From: Uranotaenia lowii
Lineage: Eukaryota > Arthropoda > Insecta > Diptera > Culicidae
Length of the DNA: 64,000 bases
Direction of reading: 5' to 3'
Assembly (NCBI RefSeq): GCF_029784155.1
Contig: NC_073692.1
Span: forward strand, 157,199,582-157,263,581
Part shown: positions 22,820 to 34,958 of the stretch, piece after piece
Layout of the letters: every line of letters begins with the position of its first letter
Numbering within the stretch: position 1 is the stretch's first letter
Translations under genes and position numbers: made by a program
Notes under the pieces: generated by a model
Seen by the model: only the letters and a program-made list of their open reading frames with translations
Told to the model about the DNA's origin: nothing
Database searches by the model: none

Positions 22820-23670
22820 CGACCTTACTTCTGGCTTCCGGCTTGACGATCTATCAGTTGCTCCAGCCCGTCGATCTTTCATGATTCCTGGCTCGACGAC
22901 CTCTAACTGGCCTCCAGGTACGACGACCTTCCCATTGGCTCCTGGTCCGACGACCTTCCATGATCCCTGATCCGACGGCCTCCATCTAGCTCCTCTGTGC
23001 CTCCTAGTGTTTCGAGCCTGACGACCTCCACTTGGCTATCCGATCCGAAGACCTTTGATGGCACCACCTTGACCTTCCGTGATACCCTACTCGCAAGTCC
23101 ACCAGTGGCTTCTAGATCGACGACCACCACCTGGTTCTTGACTTGACGACGTTCGATGATACCGGCTTACCAACATTTCATGGTTTTCGAAGACCTACCA
23201 GTAAATCTGGTCCGACGACTGCTTCGTTGTCTCAGCCCAGCTACCTTCCATGACACCGGTCCGACGACCTCCCAGTGGCTCCGGTCCGACGACCTTGTTG
23301 GGTTCCGGCTCGACGCTCTTATTTAGACCCGACGCTTCATCAATGGCACGACGCCCTTCCTCTGGCTCCCGGCTCGCCGACCTTCCAATGGATTCCGGTC
23401 CGCTTCCAATAGATCCAACCCAACAACCCGTGTTTTTTTCTGGCTTGTTGACCTCTCCCTCGCTTCCCGGTTCGATGACCATCCAGTTGGCTCCTGATCC
23501 GACAATCTTCCACGATTCCCGGCTCACCAACTTTCCAATGGGTCCGACACAACGAACTTCCAATGGCTCTGCACCGACGACCTTCCAGTGGTTCTGATTC
23601 CTGTCTCGATGACCTTCCAATGGTTCCTGGCACGTTGTCCTTCCGAGCTTCGGTTCGTTGTCCTTCCTTC
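22820..23670. repeat. GC-rich degenerate minisatellite, about 27-bp unit
   Basis: Words of the form GGTCCGACGACCTTCCA and TTGGCTCCTGG alternate with a period of roughly 27 bp at the left side (22870-22960) and more loosely to 23670. Because 27 is a multiple of three, long frames stay open on both strands and repeat a PTTFxxAPG-like nine-residue pattern. I treat these as a by-product and not as genes: no start, no family and strong drift. Confidence 0.65.
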
Positions 23671-24108
23671 GGCGCTGGCTCTTCTATTCGCCACTGATGA
23701 TTCCGGTACTCCTCCTTTAACTAGTGCTGGGCCCATAACCTGTTTGGGCTGTTGAAAGGAGAGACTTGTTCTGTTCTTGTACTGTTCTGTTCTTGGAATA
23801 CTTTATTTCTAATAATTCGCTACCTCATATATTAAATCATTTTGATGGTCACAATTACCAGTTGTTTATTAATTATGTGTATGTTGTTATTTGTTCCATT
23901 GATTGCTTCGACTGAACTGAACTTGTTTTCTTGCTCCTCCAGGCTATGGCCCACGGCAGTTCCCCTCACGGTAAGAGCGTATCCCGAAGTAGATTTCCGG
24001 GCTCGTTGAGCTCCAAACTAGTCTGCGTCCGTATATCTTCGAAATTTCATAACGGCGCCATCAAACTTCGAATCAATAGTACAGCCTAAGTATCGACATC
24101 GGGCTTTT

Positions 24109-24184
24109 GATATAGCTCAGTAGGCAAATCTGTTGGTTCCTGAGCCGATGAACGCGAGTTCGAGCCCGAGAGTAAATATCGAAT
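24109..24184 (+). repeat. tRNA-derived SINE-like segment at the edge of the duplication
   Basis: Box A TAGCTCAGTAGG (24113-24124) and box B GAGTTCGAGCC (24156-24166) are correctly spaced for a tRNA-type internal promoter. The anticodon region does not fold well, so this is SINE-like. It abuts the first copy of the 2605-bp duplication at 24185. Confidence 0.6.
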
Positions 24185-24215
24185 ACAGTTGTATCGGATA
24201 AGTTTTTCAATAACT

Positions 24216-25000
24216 GTCCGCCAACTGGAGGCTGCGCGACTTTTCCGGCAAGAAAGGAAACCGCAGCTGATATGTTCGGTTCAACGTTAACTGACAATTT
24301 GAGCAGCGATCCTACAAGACTGCGATAGCCGACGTTGTTCGGCAATTTCGGATAATGATTATCGTCCCGTGCGGGGACTCCCATTGGAGTTTTCGCAACC
24401 TTGGCCTTCCCCAATCCGAAATGCTTAGATACGTTTGAGATGTAACCTTTCGAACATATGCCGCAGCGACCATTTACACGGCTAACCTCTAGGTACAGGA
24501 GGTACTTCAGTGCACCTAAACCTGTGGTTTCAAATTGTTTGCCGTTCTCTTCATGGATAGGATCGATCTCGGCCTCATCTCCACATCCTATTAAAACATC
24601 GTCAACATAAAGAATAAAATGCAAGCTTTTTTACTATTTCGATCAGTTTCATAAATGCAAGGATCTGCCAAACTTGGCGTAAATCCCATCTGCTTTAAAA
24701 CGTCATTCGTACGGAAGTACCAGCATCTTTCTGATTGCCTTAGGCCATACACGCTTTTATTCAGTCGACATACCAATTCTTCCTTACCCTGTTTTGCGTA
24801 CCCGGGAGGTTGTCGAATGAAAACTTTCTTCGAAAATTGACCGTTAAGTTAGACGGTTTAAACGTCAAATGCTTCAGGACCTTTTTACGAAGACTGGCTA
24901 CAGTTAGCAAGGGGCGAAACTTTGTTTGAATTGCTACTGGAGTGTACGCTTCCTCAAAATCTACTTCTGGTCACTGATAGTAGCCTTGGAGTATCAGTCA
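24216..25000 (-). pseudogene. Copia-type reverse transcriptase fragment, copy 1
   Basis: Minus-strand frames carry landmarks of Ty1/copia reverse transcriptase: YTPVA, then RLNKSVYGLRQSERCW, then the catalytic YVDD with VLIGCGDEAEI, then a KYLLYLEV stretch and the start of RNase H. The frame shifts between the KSVYGL and YVDD segments. The normal TAFLNG stretch with the first catalytic Asp is not recognisable. Integrase and gag are absent. It is a dead internal fragment without identified LTRs. Confidence 0.8.
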
Positions 25001-25512
25001 TGCCTTGATCTTGAATATCCAACGACTTCCGGTGCTCATTCTTCTCCTACATTCGTTGGTTTCTTCGATAAGCCAAGCAGGCAGCTGACCAGGACCTTTT
25101 ATTGCCAGTCTCGAATGCCACACTCATCCTCGATGGAATTTTCGAAATCCTTTTCTTGCTCATTAGCAGACTCAAACACTTTTTCTTCCTCAGGAACGAC
25201 GTTGTCTTCAAATTTTTTTCTGGCGGTTCTTCAAACTCAGCTACAGCGCGCTCTCTTCGACTGATCATTTTGAAGTCTGAATCTTGAACAATTTTGAAAC
25301 TTTGAATAACAAAGACCTTTCAAATGTGTTTTAAGAATTTTGGAGTAAAGTCTAGATTCAATCACATGACCTGCTCTTAAATAGCTGATTTTCCCAAAAT
25401 TGTTTGGATCTCGTTTTTACCTTTGACATGTATGATCGACGACCAGCTTGTGACCAGCAGCGTGACTTCGTCTAACCTGCTATACGGTGAAGTGGCTTGA
25501 AAAGCTGCCCTA

Positions 25513-26581
25513 TCGGGTGGCAACCACAATTTTGAAATTTCTCTTTCAAGCTGTGACAAAAATTCAAGTGTACTTGAAGAAGATTTGATTTATTGGAATT
25601 ATGTAAAGGTACATTGTCCATTGTTGAAGAAAAATTAGTGAACAGTTGAAAACGGTCCATAATCGGCTGTTCGGCTGTCAACTTTTTTTGAATACCAATG
25701 AGCTCAAAGTTCCGAAAAAATCTTCGATTGGGTGACACAGATGCAGATTTGTCGGGTTGTGGTTCTTGGGTACAAATGGGATCGAATGAGTATTCAGAAA
25801 GGATTCTGTTTGTTTTTTTGGCATAATGCGATAACGCTTTTTCCGGTCAAAACATTTATTGTCCAAATGCATGATGATTTTATAAAAACGGCATAAAAAT
25901 ATTCTTCTAACATTCATTCTGGTACACATTTTGATTGATAGCGAAAGCAGATTGCTTGGACCATGGCTTTTCAATACCTCTCTCGGAAATGACGATGTAT
26001 GGCATCGGCATCACTTTCTGTCAAACTTATGTTTGAACTTGTATTTATTGTTCGGAGATGCAGTAGAACTATCCACAATTAATTTTCAGGAATATTTTTT
26101 TACTATACCCCGGTATTGGGAATTAAGAGTCATATCTGATCCTCAGTGTATTCTGGGGCATTTTTCAATGTCTAGCCAATGTACTGGTTAGAACAATTTA
26201 ACTTTTTGGCGGCATCCCGTTGGCTCAGGGAATCCTTGTTCTTGAAGGCACGAGAAAGAGAACGAAGTACTTTTGCGTCGATTATTTTCGCTGGTCTGCC
26301 ACAACCTTGCTTGCGAGTAGTTGTTGGGGATATTAGAATATGGTAAACAGTGAAGGCCGGCACATTTTCACTTTTAAAATGTTGTACTGTATACTTTTTG
26401 CAAAGATTTTTGTGCAGTTCGTAGAACATTTTGAGCAAAGCTGGGTAACATAAACAAAACAAAAATACTGACGAAAAGAGGAGAAGAAAAGCACACATAC
26501 ACACTCTCATTTTTCTCTGAGCTCGTTTATGTTTGAGTACTGTGGCTTTGAAAAAGATCCAAAATTTTAGTTGCCACCCGT
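25513..26581 (-). mobile_element. Degenerate mariner-like element, copy 1 (1069 bp)
   Basis: TA lies outside both ends (25511-25512 and 26582-26583). The ends are imperfect inverted repeats sharing CGGGTGGCAAC and AATTTTG. On the minus strand an N-terminal helix-turn-helix part remains (GRPAKIIDAKVLRSLSRAF, SLSQRDAAKKLNCSNQYIG). Nearer the other end lies the block HNPTNLHLCHPIEDFFGTL, where PIEDFFG corresponds to the last catalytic acidic region of Tc1/mariner transposases. Several stops and frameshifts lie between. Confidence 0.75.
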
Positions 26582-26820
26582 TAGATAAGCAGTAACCTGC
26601 TGAGTATAATGGCTGATGAGCCTGTGGATCATTAGCGGTTACTGCGTCGTCTCTTCGGAATTGACCTGCGAAGTCGCGGGTTTTGTTTCCATCTCAAAGG
26701 AACGTGTAGAGAACACGCCCAATGTGCGGAATACGCTTGAGAAGCCTCGATGACTAACTGATAGCAGCTGATGGGACAATATAATAGAGACAGTTGTCTC
26801 GGATAAGTTTTTCAATAACT

Positions 26821-27605
26821 GTCCGCCAACTGGAGGCTGCGCGACTTTTCCGGCAAGAAAGGAAACCGCAGCTGATATGTTCGGTTCAACGTTAACTGAC
26901 AATTTGAGCAGCGATCCTACAAGACTGCGATAGCCGACGTTGTTCGGCAATTTCGGATAATGATTATCGTCCCGTGCGGGGACTCCCATTGGAGTTTTCG
27001 CAACCTTGGCCTTCCCCAATCCGAAATGCTTAGATACGTTTGAGATGTAACCTTTCGAACATATGCCGCAGCGACCATTTACACGGCTAACCTCTAGGTA
27101 CAGGAGGTACTTCAGTGCACCTAAACCTGTGGTTTCAAATTGTTTGCCGTTCTCTTCATGGATAGGATCGATCTCGGCCTCATCTCCACATCCTATTAAA
27201 ACATCGTCAACATAAAGAATAAAATGCAAGCTTTTTTACTATTTCGATCAGTTTCATAAATGCAAGGATCTGCCAAACTTGGCGTAAATCCCATCTGCTT
27301 TAAAACGTCATTCGTACGGAAGTACCAGCATCTTTCTGATTGCCTTAGGCCATACACGCTTTTATTCAGTCGACATACCAATTCTTCCTTACCCTGTTTT
27401 GCGTACCCGGGAGGTTGTCGAATGAAAACTTTCTTCGAAAATTGACCGTTAAGTTAGACGGTTTAAACGTCAAATGCTTCAGGACCTTTTTACGAAGACT
27501 GGCTACAGTTAGCAAGGGGCGAAACTTTGTTTGAATTGCTACTGGAGTGTACGCTTCCTCAAAATCTACTTCTGGTCACTGATAGTAGCCTTGGAGTATC
27601 AGTCA
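26821..27605 (-). pseudogene. Copia-type reverse transcriptase fragment, copy 2
   Basis: This is the duplicate of the fragment at 24216-25000, with the same frameshift and the same lost catalytic region. Past the junction its downstream frame runs into the end of copy 1 and not into the SINE-like segment. Confidence 0.8.
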
Positions 27606-28117
27606 TGCCTTGATCTTGAATATCCAACGACTTCCGGTGCTCATTCTTCTCCTACATTCGTTGGTTTCTTCGATAAGCCAAGCAGGCAGCTGACCAGGAC
27701 CTTTTATTGCCAGTCTCGAATGCCACACTCATCCTCGATGGAATTTTCGAAATCCTTTTCTTGCTCATTAGCAGACTCAAACACTTTTTCTTCCTCAGGA
27801 ACGACGTTGTCTTCAAATTTTTTTCTGGCGGTTCTTCAAACTCAGCTACAGCGCGCTCTCTTCGACTGATCATTTTGAAGTCTGAATCTTGAACAATTTT
27901 GAAACTTTGAATAACAAAGACCTTTCAAATGTGTTTTAAGAATTTTGGAGTAAAGTCTAGATTCAATCACATGACCTGCTCTTAAATAGCTGATTTTCCC
28001 AAAATTGTTTGGATCTCGTTTTTACCTTTGACATGTATGATCGACGACCAGCTTGTGACCAGCAGCGTGACTTCGTCTAACCTGCTATACGGTGAAGTGG
28101 CTTGAAAAGCTGCCCTA

Positions 28118-29186
28118 TCGGGTGGCAACCACAATTTTGAAATTTCTCTTTCAAGCTGTGACAAAAATTCAAGTGTACTTGAAGAAGATTTGATTTATTG
28201 GAATTATGTAAAGGTACATTGTCCATTGTTGAAGAAAAATTAGTGAACAGTTGAAAACGGTCCATAATCGGCTGTTCGGCTGTCAACTTTTTTTGAATAC
28301 CAATGAGCTCAAAGTTCCGAAAAAATCTTCGATTGGGTGACACAGATGCAGATTTGTCGGGTTGTGGTTCTTGGGTACAAATGGGATCGAATGAGTATTC
28401 AGAAAGGATTCTGTTTGTTTTTTTGGCATAATGCGATAACGCTTTTTCCGGTCAAAACATTTATTGTCCAAATGCATGATGATTTTATAAAAACGGCATA
28501 AAAATATTCTTCTAACATTCATTCTGGTACACATTTTGATTGATAGCGAAAGCAGATTGCTTGGACCATGGCTTTTCAATACCTCTCTCGGAAATGACGA
28601 TGTATGGCATCGGCATCACTTTCTGTCAAACTTATGTTTGAACTTGTATTTATTGTTCGGAGATGCAGTAGAACTATCCACAATTAATTTTCAGGAATAT
28701 TTTTTTACTATACCCCGGTATTGGGAATTAAGAGTCATATCTGATCCTCAGTGTATTCTGGGGCATTTTTCAATGTCTAGCCAATGTACTGGTTAGAACA
28801 ATTTAACTTTTTGGCGGCATCCCGTTGGCTCAGGGAATCCTTGTTCTTGAAGGCACGAGAAAGAGAACGAAGTACTTTTGCGTCGATTATTTTCGCTGGT
28901 CTGCCACAACCTTGCTTGCGAGTAGTTGTTGGGGATATTAGAATATGGTAAACAGTGAAGGCCGGCACATTTTCACTTTTAAAATGTTGTACTGTATACT
29001 TTTTGCAAAGATTTTTGTGCAGTTCGTAGAACATTTTGAGCAAAGCTGGGTAACATAAACAAAACAAAAATACTGACGAAAAGAGGAGAAGAAAAGCACA
29101 CATACACACTCTCATTTTTCTCTGAGCTCGTTTATGTTTGAGTACTGTGGCTTTGAAAAAGATCCAAAATTTTAGTTGCCACCCGT
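28118..29186 (-). mobile_element. Degenerate mariner-like element, copy 2
   Basis: This is the duplicate of 25513-26581 at an offset of 2605, with the same TA flanks, ends and broken frames. It was copied by the tandem duplication and not by transposition. Confidence 0.75.
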
Positions 29187-29398
29187 TAGATAAGCAGTAA
29201 CCTGCTGAGTATAATGGCTGATGAGCCTGTGGATCATTAGCGGTTACTGCGTCGTCTCTTCGGAATTGACCTGCGAAGTCGCGGGTTTTGTTTCCATCTC
29301 AAAGGAACGTGTAGAGAACACGCCCAATGTGCGGAATACGCTTGAGAAGCCTCGATGACTAACTGATAGCAGCTGATGGGACAATATAATAGAGACAG

Positions 29399-31358
29399 GA
29401 AGGCGTCTGATCCTCAATGTCGGGAGTTGGATAAACTGAAAACACGTTGAAGTGAGTTATGTACTACTTATCGCAGTTCTTGGCCGGCCCCGAACGCTCC
29501 ATGATTCGGACATATGACTACCTCGCCATTCTGCTCAACTTGCGGTAACAGAAATCATCTAAACACAGTAATACATAAACTTCTCCACAGCGAATCTCAG
29601 GGAGTTGCAGGATTTTTTTTATTAGTTGATCACCCAGGTGATAAATTCTTTTTAAGGATTGCAACCTAAGGCACGGCGAGCCACCGCGTCTCCCCAGTAT
29701 GCTACTCTGGGTTCATGGGTGCAATTGGTCGACTCTAGATACTTTGTACCCCTACGCCATGAAATCCACCTGGGACCTGGTCATAATTCCCTTCCGGACC
29801 TGCATCGAAGGCACCCGAGATGGAAGACCAAGTCCACGTTTATGCGCTCATCGGTTTACTCAGTTTCAAGTCCAAACTCCAGCATATATACGCTGCCTCT
29901 TGTTACGATTCAAGACTAAGGACCTGTCCTCTGACGAATCGAGGTACGGCCTTTACTCGTAACTCGAGACTCGCTTGGTTTCCACGACTATCGCGACCAC
30001 GACTCCGCCTCTGTCGAGACCACTGCAAGAGACCAATGACATCTCATCTAACGGCTGGAGATCTTGGCTCCGTTTGGTTTGGCTACACCTTGGTTTGGGC
30101 TGTCCTACACCGACTCGAGTGACTCACCCGCCGACGACGTGAAGTCACGGCGTAAAGGGCATTCTACTCCGACCGTGGTCCGGTCTTCCACCTTCCTTTG
30201 GCTAGCAAATTTGCCCGTCGTGTGCCGAATCGAGAGCAGCTTTCTTGGACTCGCGCCTGTCACAGCTCACGTACGGGTCTTTTACGCTTACGACTCGAGT
30301 GGCTCATCCGACGGCGACGTGAGACCACTGAACCCGAGAGTATTCCGTGACGTGAATACTCTTCTCCCTACGAGTTCGACTGCGGAGAAGGTCTTGTCTT
30401 ATCCTCACAGCCTCCGTCACAGAGGGCGCGTTCGACTAGGGAGTTGCAGGGTGTGCAGCTGAAGTAGAGTGGCTCTCGATGTTGGGTGAATCATCTGAGT
30501 CGGTGTAGAATGACATTTGCGCCGGGAATTATCACAGTCGTAGCTATCCTTCGGGAGGCCATGCGAGTGCTGTCGTGCCTACAGTAGAAGTAACACGAAT
30601 AAGACATGACCTCCTCTACAACAGAGTGGAAAAGAGTAATTCGGGGTTGGGTGGGCCAACTTTTGGCGCTGGTCGCCTGAGGCCTTACGTGGAACTTGAG
30701 GTCAGTTTACTCGCTTTAACTTTAGATACAGATTACAAATTCGCTAATAAGAATTTATGATTTGGGTGAACACCTTATAGAAAACTTGCCTTGTTTTTTG
30801 TTTTGTTTGCAACAATTATTGCTTTGTCATTAACGACCGTTTTGAACGAAACTGATTTTTATTTATAAAAATGTATGATTCCGTACATCAAATTTCTTAA
30901 TAATTCTTGATCACTTATCTGTATTAAAATAAAGTTTTCAATAAACTCTTTCGAGAGGGTTTCATTCGAAACCATAAAGTGAATAATAGGTATTTTTATT
31001 TAAGCTGTATGAACTAAAATTTAAAAGAAGTTCAGTTCCATATTAAATAAAATTAAAACAAAACAGTACTCTTATGTTTCGATGTTCACATTAATGTTAC
31101 ATAAATCCATGTTTCCAAGATTGAATCACTCCATTAATTCACACACCAGCTGATCCACGCTTCCTCACCCATACTTAGGCAATGCACAGCAACCTCACGA
31201 AACTATAGCTTATTCGCTTCTCGTATTTTTTCTCTCCCCCTTACACTTGAACCCGTGCGGCCATCTGCCGTTTGCACCACACCCTTCCTGCCGTTCCTTG
31301 TTCCTGCCTTTGTCCACCCGATACGAACGACGACGATCCTTGTATTCACCTACCTTAG
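29399..31358. other. Intron stretch with a GC-rich island
   Basis: From about 29650 to 30560 the DNA is much GC-richer than its surroundings and keeps several long frames open. A 32-bp block beginning CGACTCGAGTGACTCA at 30111 recurs at 30291, exactly 180 bp later, so part of it is a drifted tandem repeat. It may be a fragment of the copia element's LTR or gag. From 30780 to 31200 it is plain AT-rich intron. The end (31240-31358) is pyrimidine-rich and leads to a TACCTTAG acceptor. Confidence 0.45.
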
Positions 31359-31538
31359 CTCTCGGCTGCGAGTTGCCGTCGCCGACACCGCCGCACATGA
31401 CGCTGGTCCGTCGAAGCGAGCACCGCGCGAAGTACGTCTGTGATCCCTTGTTTGTGTTTCCCGACACAGCTGAGCCCAGTCGCGAGCTGGTCTGCACTTC
31501 CAGGCACACGTGGAACCGTCCGTTGCCGGCCTGTGTTG
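31359..31538 (+). CDS. CUB/sushi protein, sushi (CCP) exon
   Basis: This 180-nt exon encodes one complete sushi domain. The first Cys is in LGCELPSPTPPHM, the second in AKYVCDP, the third in RELVCTS, and the fourth follows the invariant Trp in TWNRPLPACV. Order C-x(n)-Y-x-C-x(n)-C-x(n)-W-x(n)-C is diagnostic of the complement control protein fold. The exon starts needing a phase-1 partner, which the exon ending at 22161 supplies, and ends in phase 1 at GTTG|GTAAGT. Sushi domains usually come one per exon, as here. Confidence 0.9.
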
Positions 31539-34500
31539 GTAAGTGCTCCCACTTTAAGATATATTACATTATACCATCATAGAAAATATCCTCTCGAAGC
31601 AGGACATTGTCCTTTCTCCCAGATTTATCATCCCACTCGGGGTGGTGTTCGTGCTCGATATGCAACCTGTGTGTGAGCCTTCGTTCAAACTTTCTTCCCA
31701 AATAGATTCTGGGAGCGATGTGAAAAGTGACCTAGCTCTTAATCGTGATAATTATTTAGTGCATCGATACGCATGAAAGAACCTATAGTATACAAGACGA
31801 CCCATATAAATGGTTAGCATGCAACGGGGTGCTAAGGAAAGAAAGAAATTTACCGTCAAATTTAGATCGAATCTTTCCCAACCCCATGCCAGAGTAGAAG
31901 CAAATCGACGTCGTCGTCGTCGTTCTTAGTATAAAGCAAAACAGTGTGCAGTCAAACACAACAAGCAACAAAAACAAAAAAAGTCTCAATCGAACAAACG
32001 AAATCGAAACCTAAATCAAACCAACGGCGACGACGATAGCAAATGTGATGAAGAATTCTTGCTCGTTAGTCGTTTGTGATGCAGTCAGCAGACAGACTGA
32101 TGAAGCATATTGAAGTTGTTGTGTGTGCTGTGCTGGGCCAGCTGAAACCCATAAGAAGGGCATATGGTGCATTTTATTGACAGTCAGACAGCAGAACTCC
32201 ATCCAATCGGGAAGGGAAGATAAGCATGCTGTACCCATAGAGCTGTGTGCGAGCTTTTACTATCAACAAATGGTAGATGCACTTATTTTGATGTCAGTTT
32301 GGCAGTGGAAAGTGCATCAGGGATCTTGAAGTTACCCAAAAACAAACATTTATAAATCGTTAGGGCATTGTTTGAAAAAATTTCGATTATCGTTAAGTTT
32401 AATTGTGAGTAATAAAAAGTTTTAAGTTCATAAAAAGTTTTAAGGTTAAAAAAAAATGACGTCAGAAAATTTATAGGTTTTACCAGTTATTTATAATTTT
32501 AGAAAAACATGCGATTTTCACCGTACTAAGAAAAAGGGGTAAGTTGCAACAAAGTTTCAAATGAAAAATCTAATGAAAACGTTTGTAAATTTATAGTTTC
32601 AAATAAATAAAGCACCAATTGCAGTAATTTTTGTTTTTGTTCGAATTAAAGGTTAAGGGTGCTGCATACATTTAGGGGTAAAAAATAATGCACAAAACTC
32701 TACTAGCTGTTATGATAAAAATTAATGTTTTCAAGGATGACATTTTGAAATTCACAAACGCGTGATGCAAAACAATCATATTCCAGTATGTATATGGAAA
32801 CGAGATTTAAAAAGCGAATCTTTGATTTGCATTTTGATGCATTTTAGCCCAGACTGGTAACTGAATTATAAAAATATTATATAATATATAAAAATATTTT
32901 AAAAAAGATTGGTGATTGTCCGACATTTTTTTTTTCCACCAACAGTGTTGATAAAGGATAATAAAAGCAATATAACGTTTGTAGGTGATTACATGAAGCC
33001 AATCCGTCATACCGGGTAAAGTTTTTAACGGCATCGAAAAATATTAAAATGTGTAAATCTATTGCTCGATTTTTTAAATTTTCTATGAGTATGAAAAATT
33101 AAAAAAAAAACTATCTCACGTTGTGAGAAACTATGTCATTATCTTTTTCTGATCATATAATGATAAATTTATTATATAATATTAAAATAAAAATTGAATA
33201 AGTGTTGTGGTATAAAAATGTTGCATCTAACCCTGCTGTTGAATGATGCCCCGAAAGACGTTATTTAAAAATATTAGCAACAGAAAAACTTGAAGCGTTT
33301 CAAATTACAGGCCGAACGTCACGAAACGCTGCTTGAAAAGACATCATTCTAGAGCTGGGATGAGAAAATCTTTTATAATATATATCTTTTATAAAATCTT
33401 TTATAATATATATCTTTTATAAAATCTTTTATATTTATTCGGACCGAATAATTTGCAGAACTTCATTGATTATAACCTTTAGAATTGAGAAATATTAAAA
33501 ATTACACGTAGAATCTTTTGAAACTAAAAGAAGAAAAATAAAATGAAATCCATTTGAAATACATTTAATCAGTAAGTCGAACATGTTTCGACGTCGTTTG
33601 CTACTAAAACTCTTCACAGGGTTTTCTTCATCAACGCCAAGATTTTCACTACCACCAATTCCTCAAGGAGAGTCAGCAGAAGCATTCAACAGCAAAAAAA
33701 ATCTTCAAAAAATTTCAGCTTATTTCATGAAAAAGACCAAACCTGTGTGCCTGGCAGGACCCCTGTGCTGGTTTTTGAATGTAACTTCAAGACCAATACT
33801 TCCTGCTTACCACTTAGCAACGGACCTTTCGTGACAACGGAGCACTTTGGTCCAGATGTAGGGAAGAAGCAGGCTATATGCACCTATTAAGTAGACTACT
33901 GATTCAATCAAATATTACATCGAATATGTGTATTAAAACTATATAAACATGAGCAGGCATCTGTTTTCTATACATTGGCATTGGAGTACATTTTTGTTTG
34001 AAATCTCCTTCTGTTTTCGAGAAAACGATTTTATTATAACTGTTGTCTAAAAAGCTGAACCTCGAGCCGCTATGCAAATGCGCCTGTTTATGTTGTGGCA
34101 AAATTTCTGTTTTGCTGGCAATATTTCCGTATAATTCCGTATAACTTTCATACGACAAAGCTGCTGTTTATTTAAAATTTATGTCAAAAATTGGGGATGC
34201 AATACTATGGAGGCAGTTCATCCATAAGAAAAACCTTAGCAAATCTGTTTTGAGATCTTCAATTCTCTCTTAAGATGTTAATTAGGGCTTAGATTCGAAG
34301 TTTGAATGATATATTTTTTTTAAATTTATTATAGACATTTCATCACGGTTGTGGCTTTCGTGTCTATAATAAAAATCATATGCTTATTCTATTTAACCTG
34401 TTTTTTAAGGATAGATGCTTTTTACAAAAATGATAGGGTCACACAAAAATACGCCCGCATTCCACTTTCTTATCGTTATAAAACCTTCAAAAACCCTAAA

Positions 34501-34958
34501 TTTGTTTTCTTTTTTAAGTTCATTTGTATAAGTAACAAAAATAACCCAAGTTTTTGTTTTGTGCTTCTTTACGTATAATTTTTAAAAGTACAAATATTAC
34601 ATCAAAAGGTATCAAAACCTTGTATGAATTTATAATTTTTTTTAGTTGGTAAATTCATAAAATTCTTTCTTGCCTTATGTCCAAAGCATATCGCCCTCAA
34701 AATGCATTGATTGTTGTCTTGTCAGCCATTTCGTCTAACGGCCGTAGGCGCATTTAGGAACATTTTCTCCTATTCACAGCTTCAGTAGGCTTGGAGCTTG
34801 AGGAATTCCGCAAAATCGACCATAGGCGATGGATGCGCTGCCGAATTTGGGTGATGATTTCACATTGGTGCAAATGGGATGCAGCTAAAATTTCACCCAA
34901 TTTTTGACAGATCTTACGGATTTTTCTAAATAACTTCTCGATTCAATCGCTCATAGTC
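31539..34958. other. Intron of the CUB/sushi gene, no gene seen
   Basis: This is the first part of a 24.7-kb intron. A GTCGTCGTCGTC tract lies at about 31908-31923. A small AT-only tandem repeat (about 34 bp, two copies, words CTTTTATAATATATAT) lies at 33366-33432. No bounded element or coding frame is supported. Confidence 0.5.

Larger units (their letters stand above)
24185..29398. repeat. 2605-bp direct tandem duplication (two copies)
   Basis: Copy 1 is 24185-26789 and copy 2 is 26790-29394, followed by ACAG, which starts both copies. All open frames compared between the copies are identical in translation at an exact offset of 2605. The only difference I noticed is A versus C at 24193/26798. 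Each unit carries a copia reverse transcriptase fragment and a mariner-like element. The duplication is either very recent or an assembly artefact. Confidence 0.9.

Noticed and set aside
23195..23633. Frames of 97-141 codons on both strands
   Set aside because: They are explained by the GC-rich 27-bp minisatellite; no family match and no splice or start signals.
23943..23970. A 28-nt candidate exon (CCAG acceptor, GTAAGA donor) reading GYGPRQFPS after the CUB domain
   Set aside because: It starts in the right phase but leaves phase 2, while the sushi exon needs phase 1; including it leads to a stop at 31443. Skipping it joins 22161 to 31359 perfectly. It also lies between two copia fragments.
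24109..24181. A tRNA gene
   Set aside because: Boxes A and B are present but acceptor and anticodon stems do not form, so it is a SINE-like pseudo-tRNA.
33583..33834. An 83-codon frame starting MFRRRLLLKLF
   Set aside because: It has no recognisable domain, lies in AT-rich intron, and is no longer than expected by chance.
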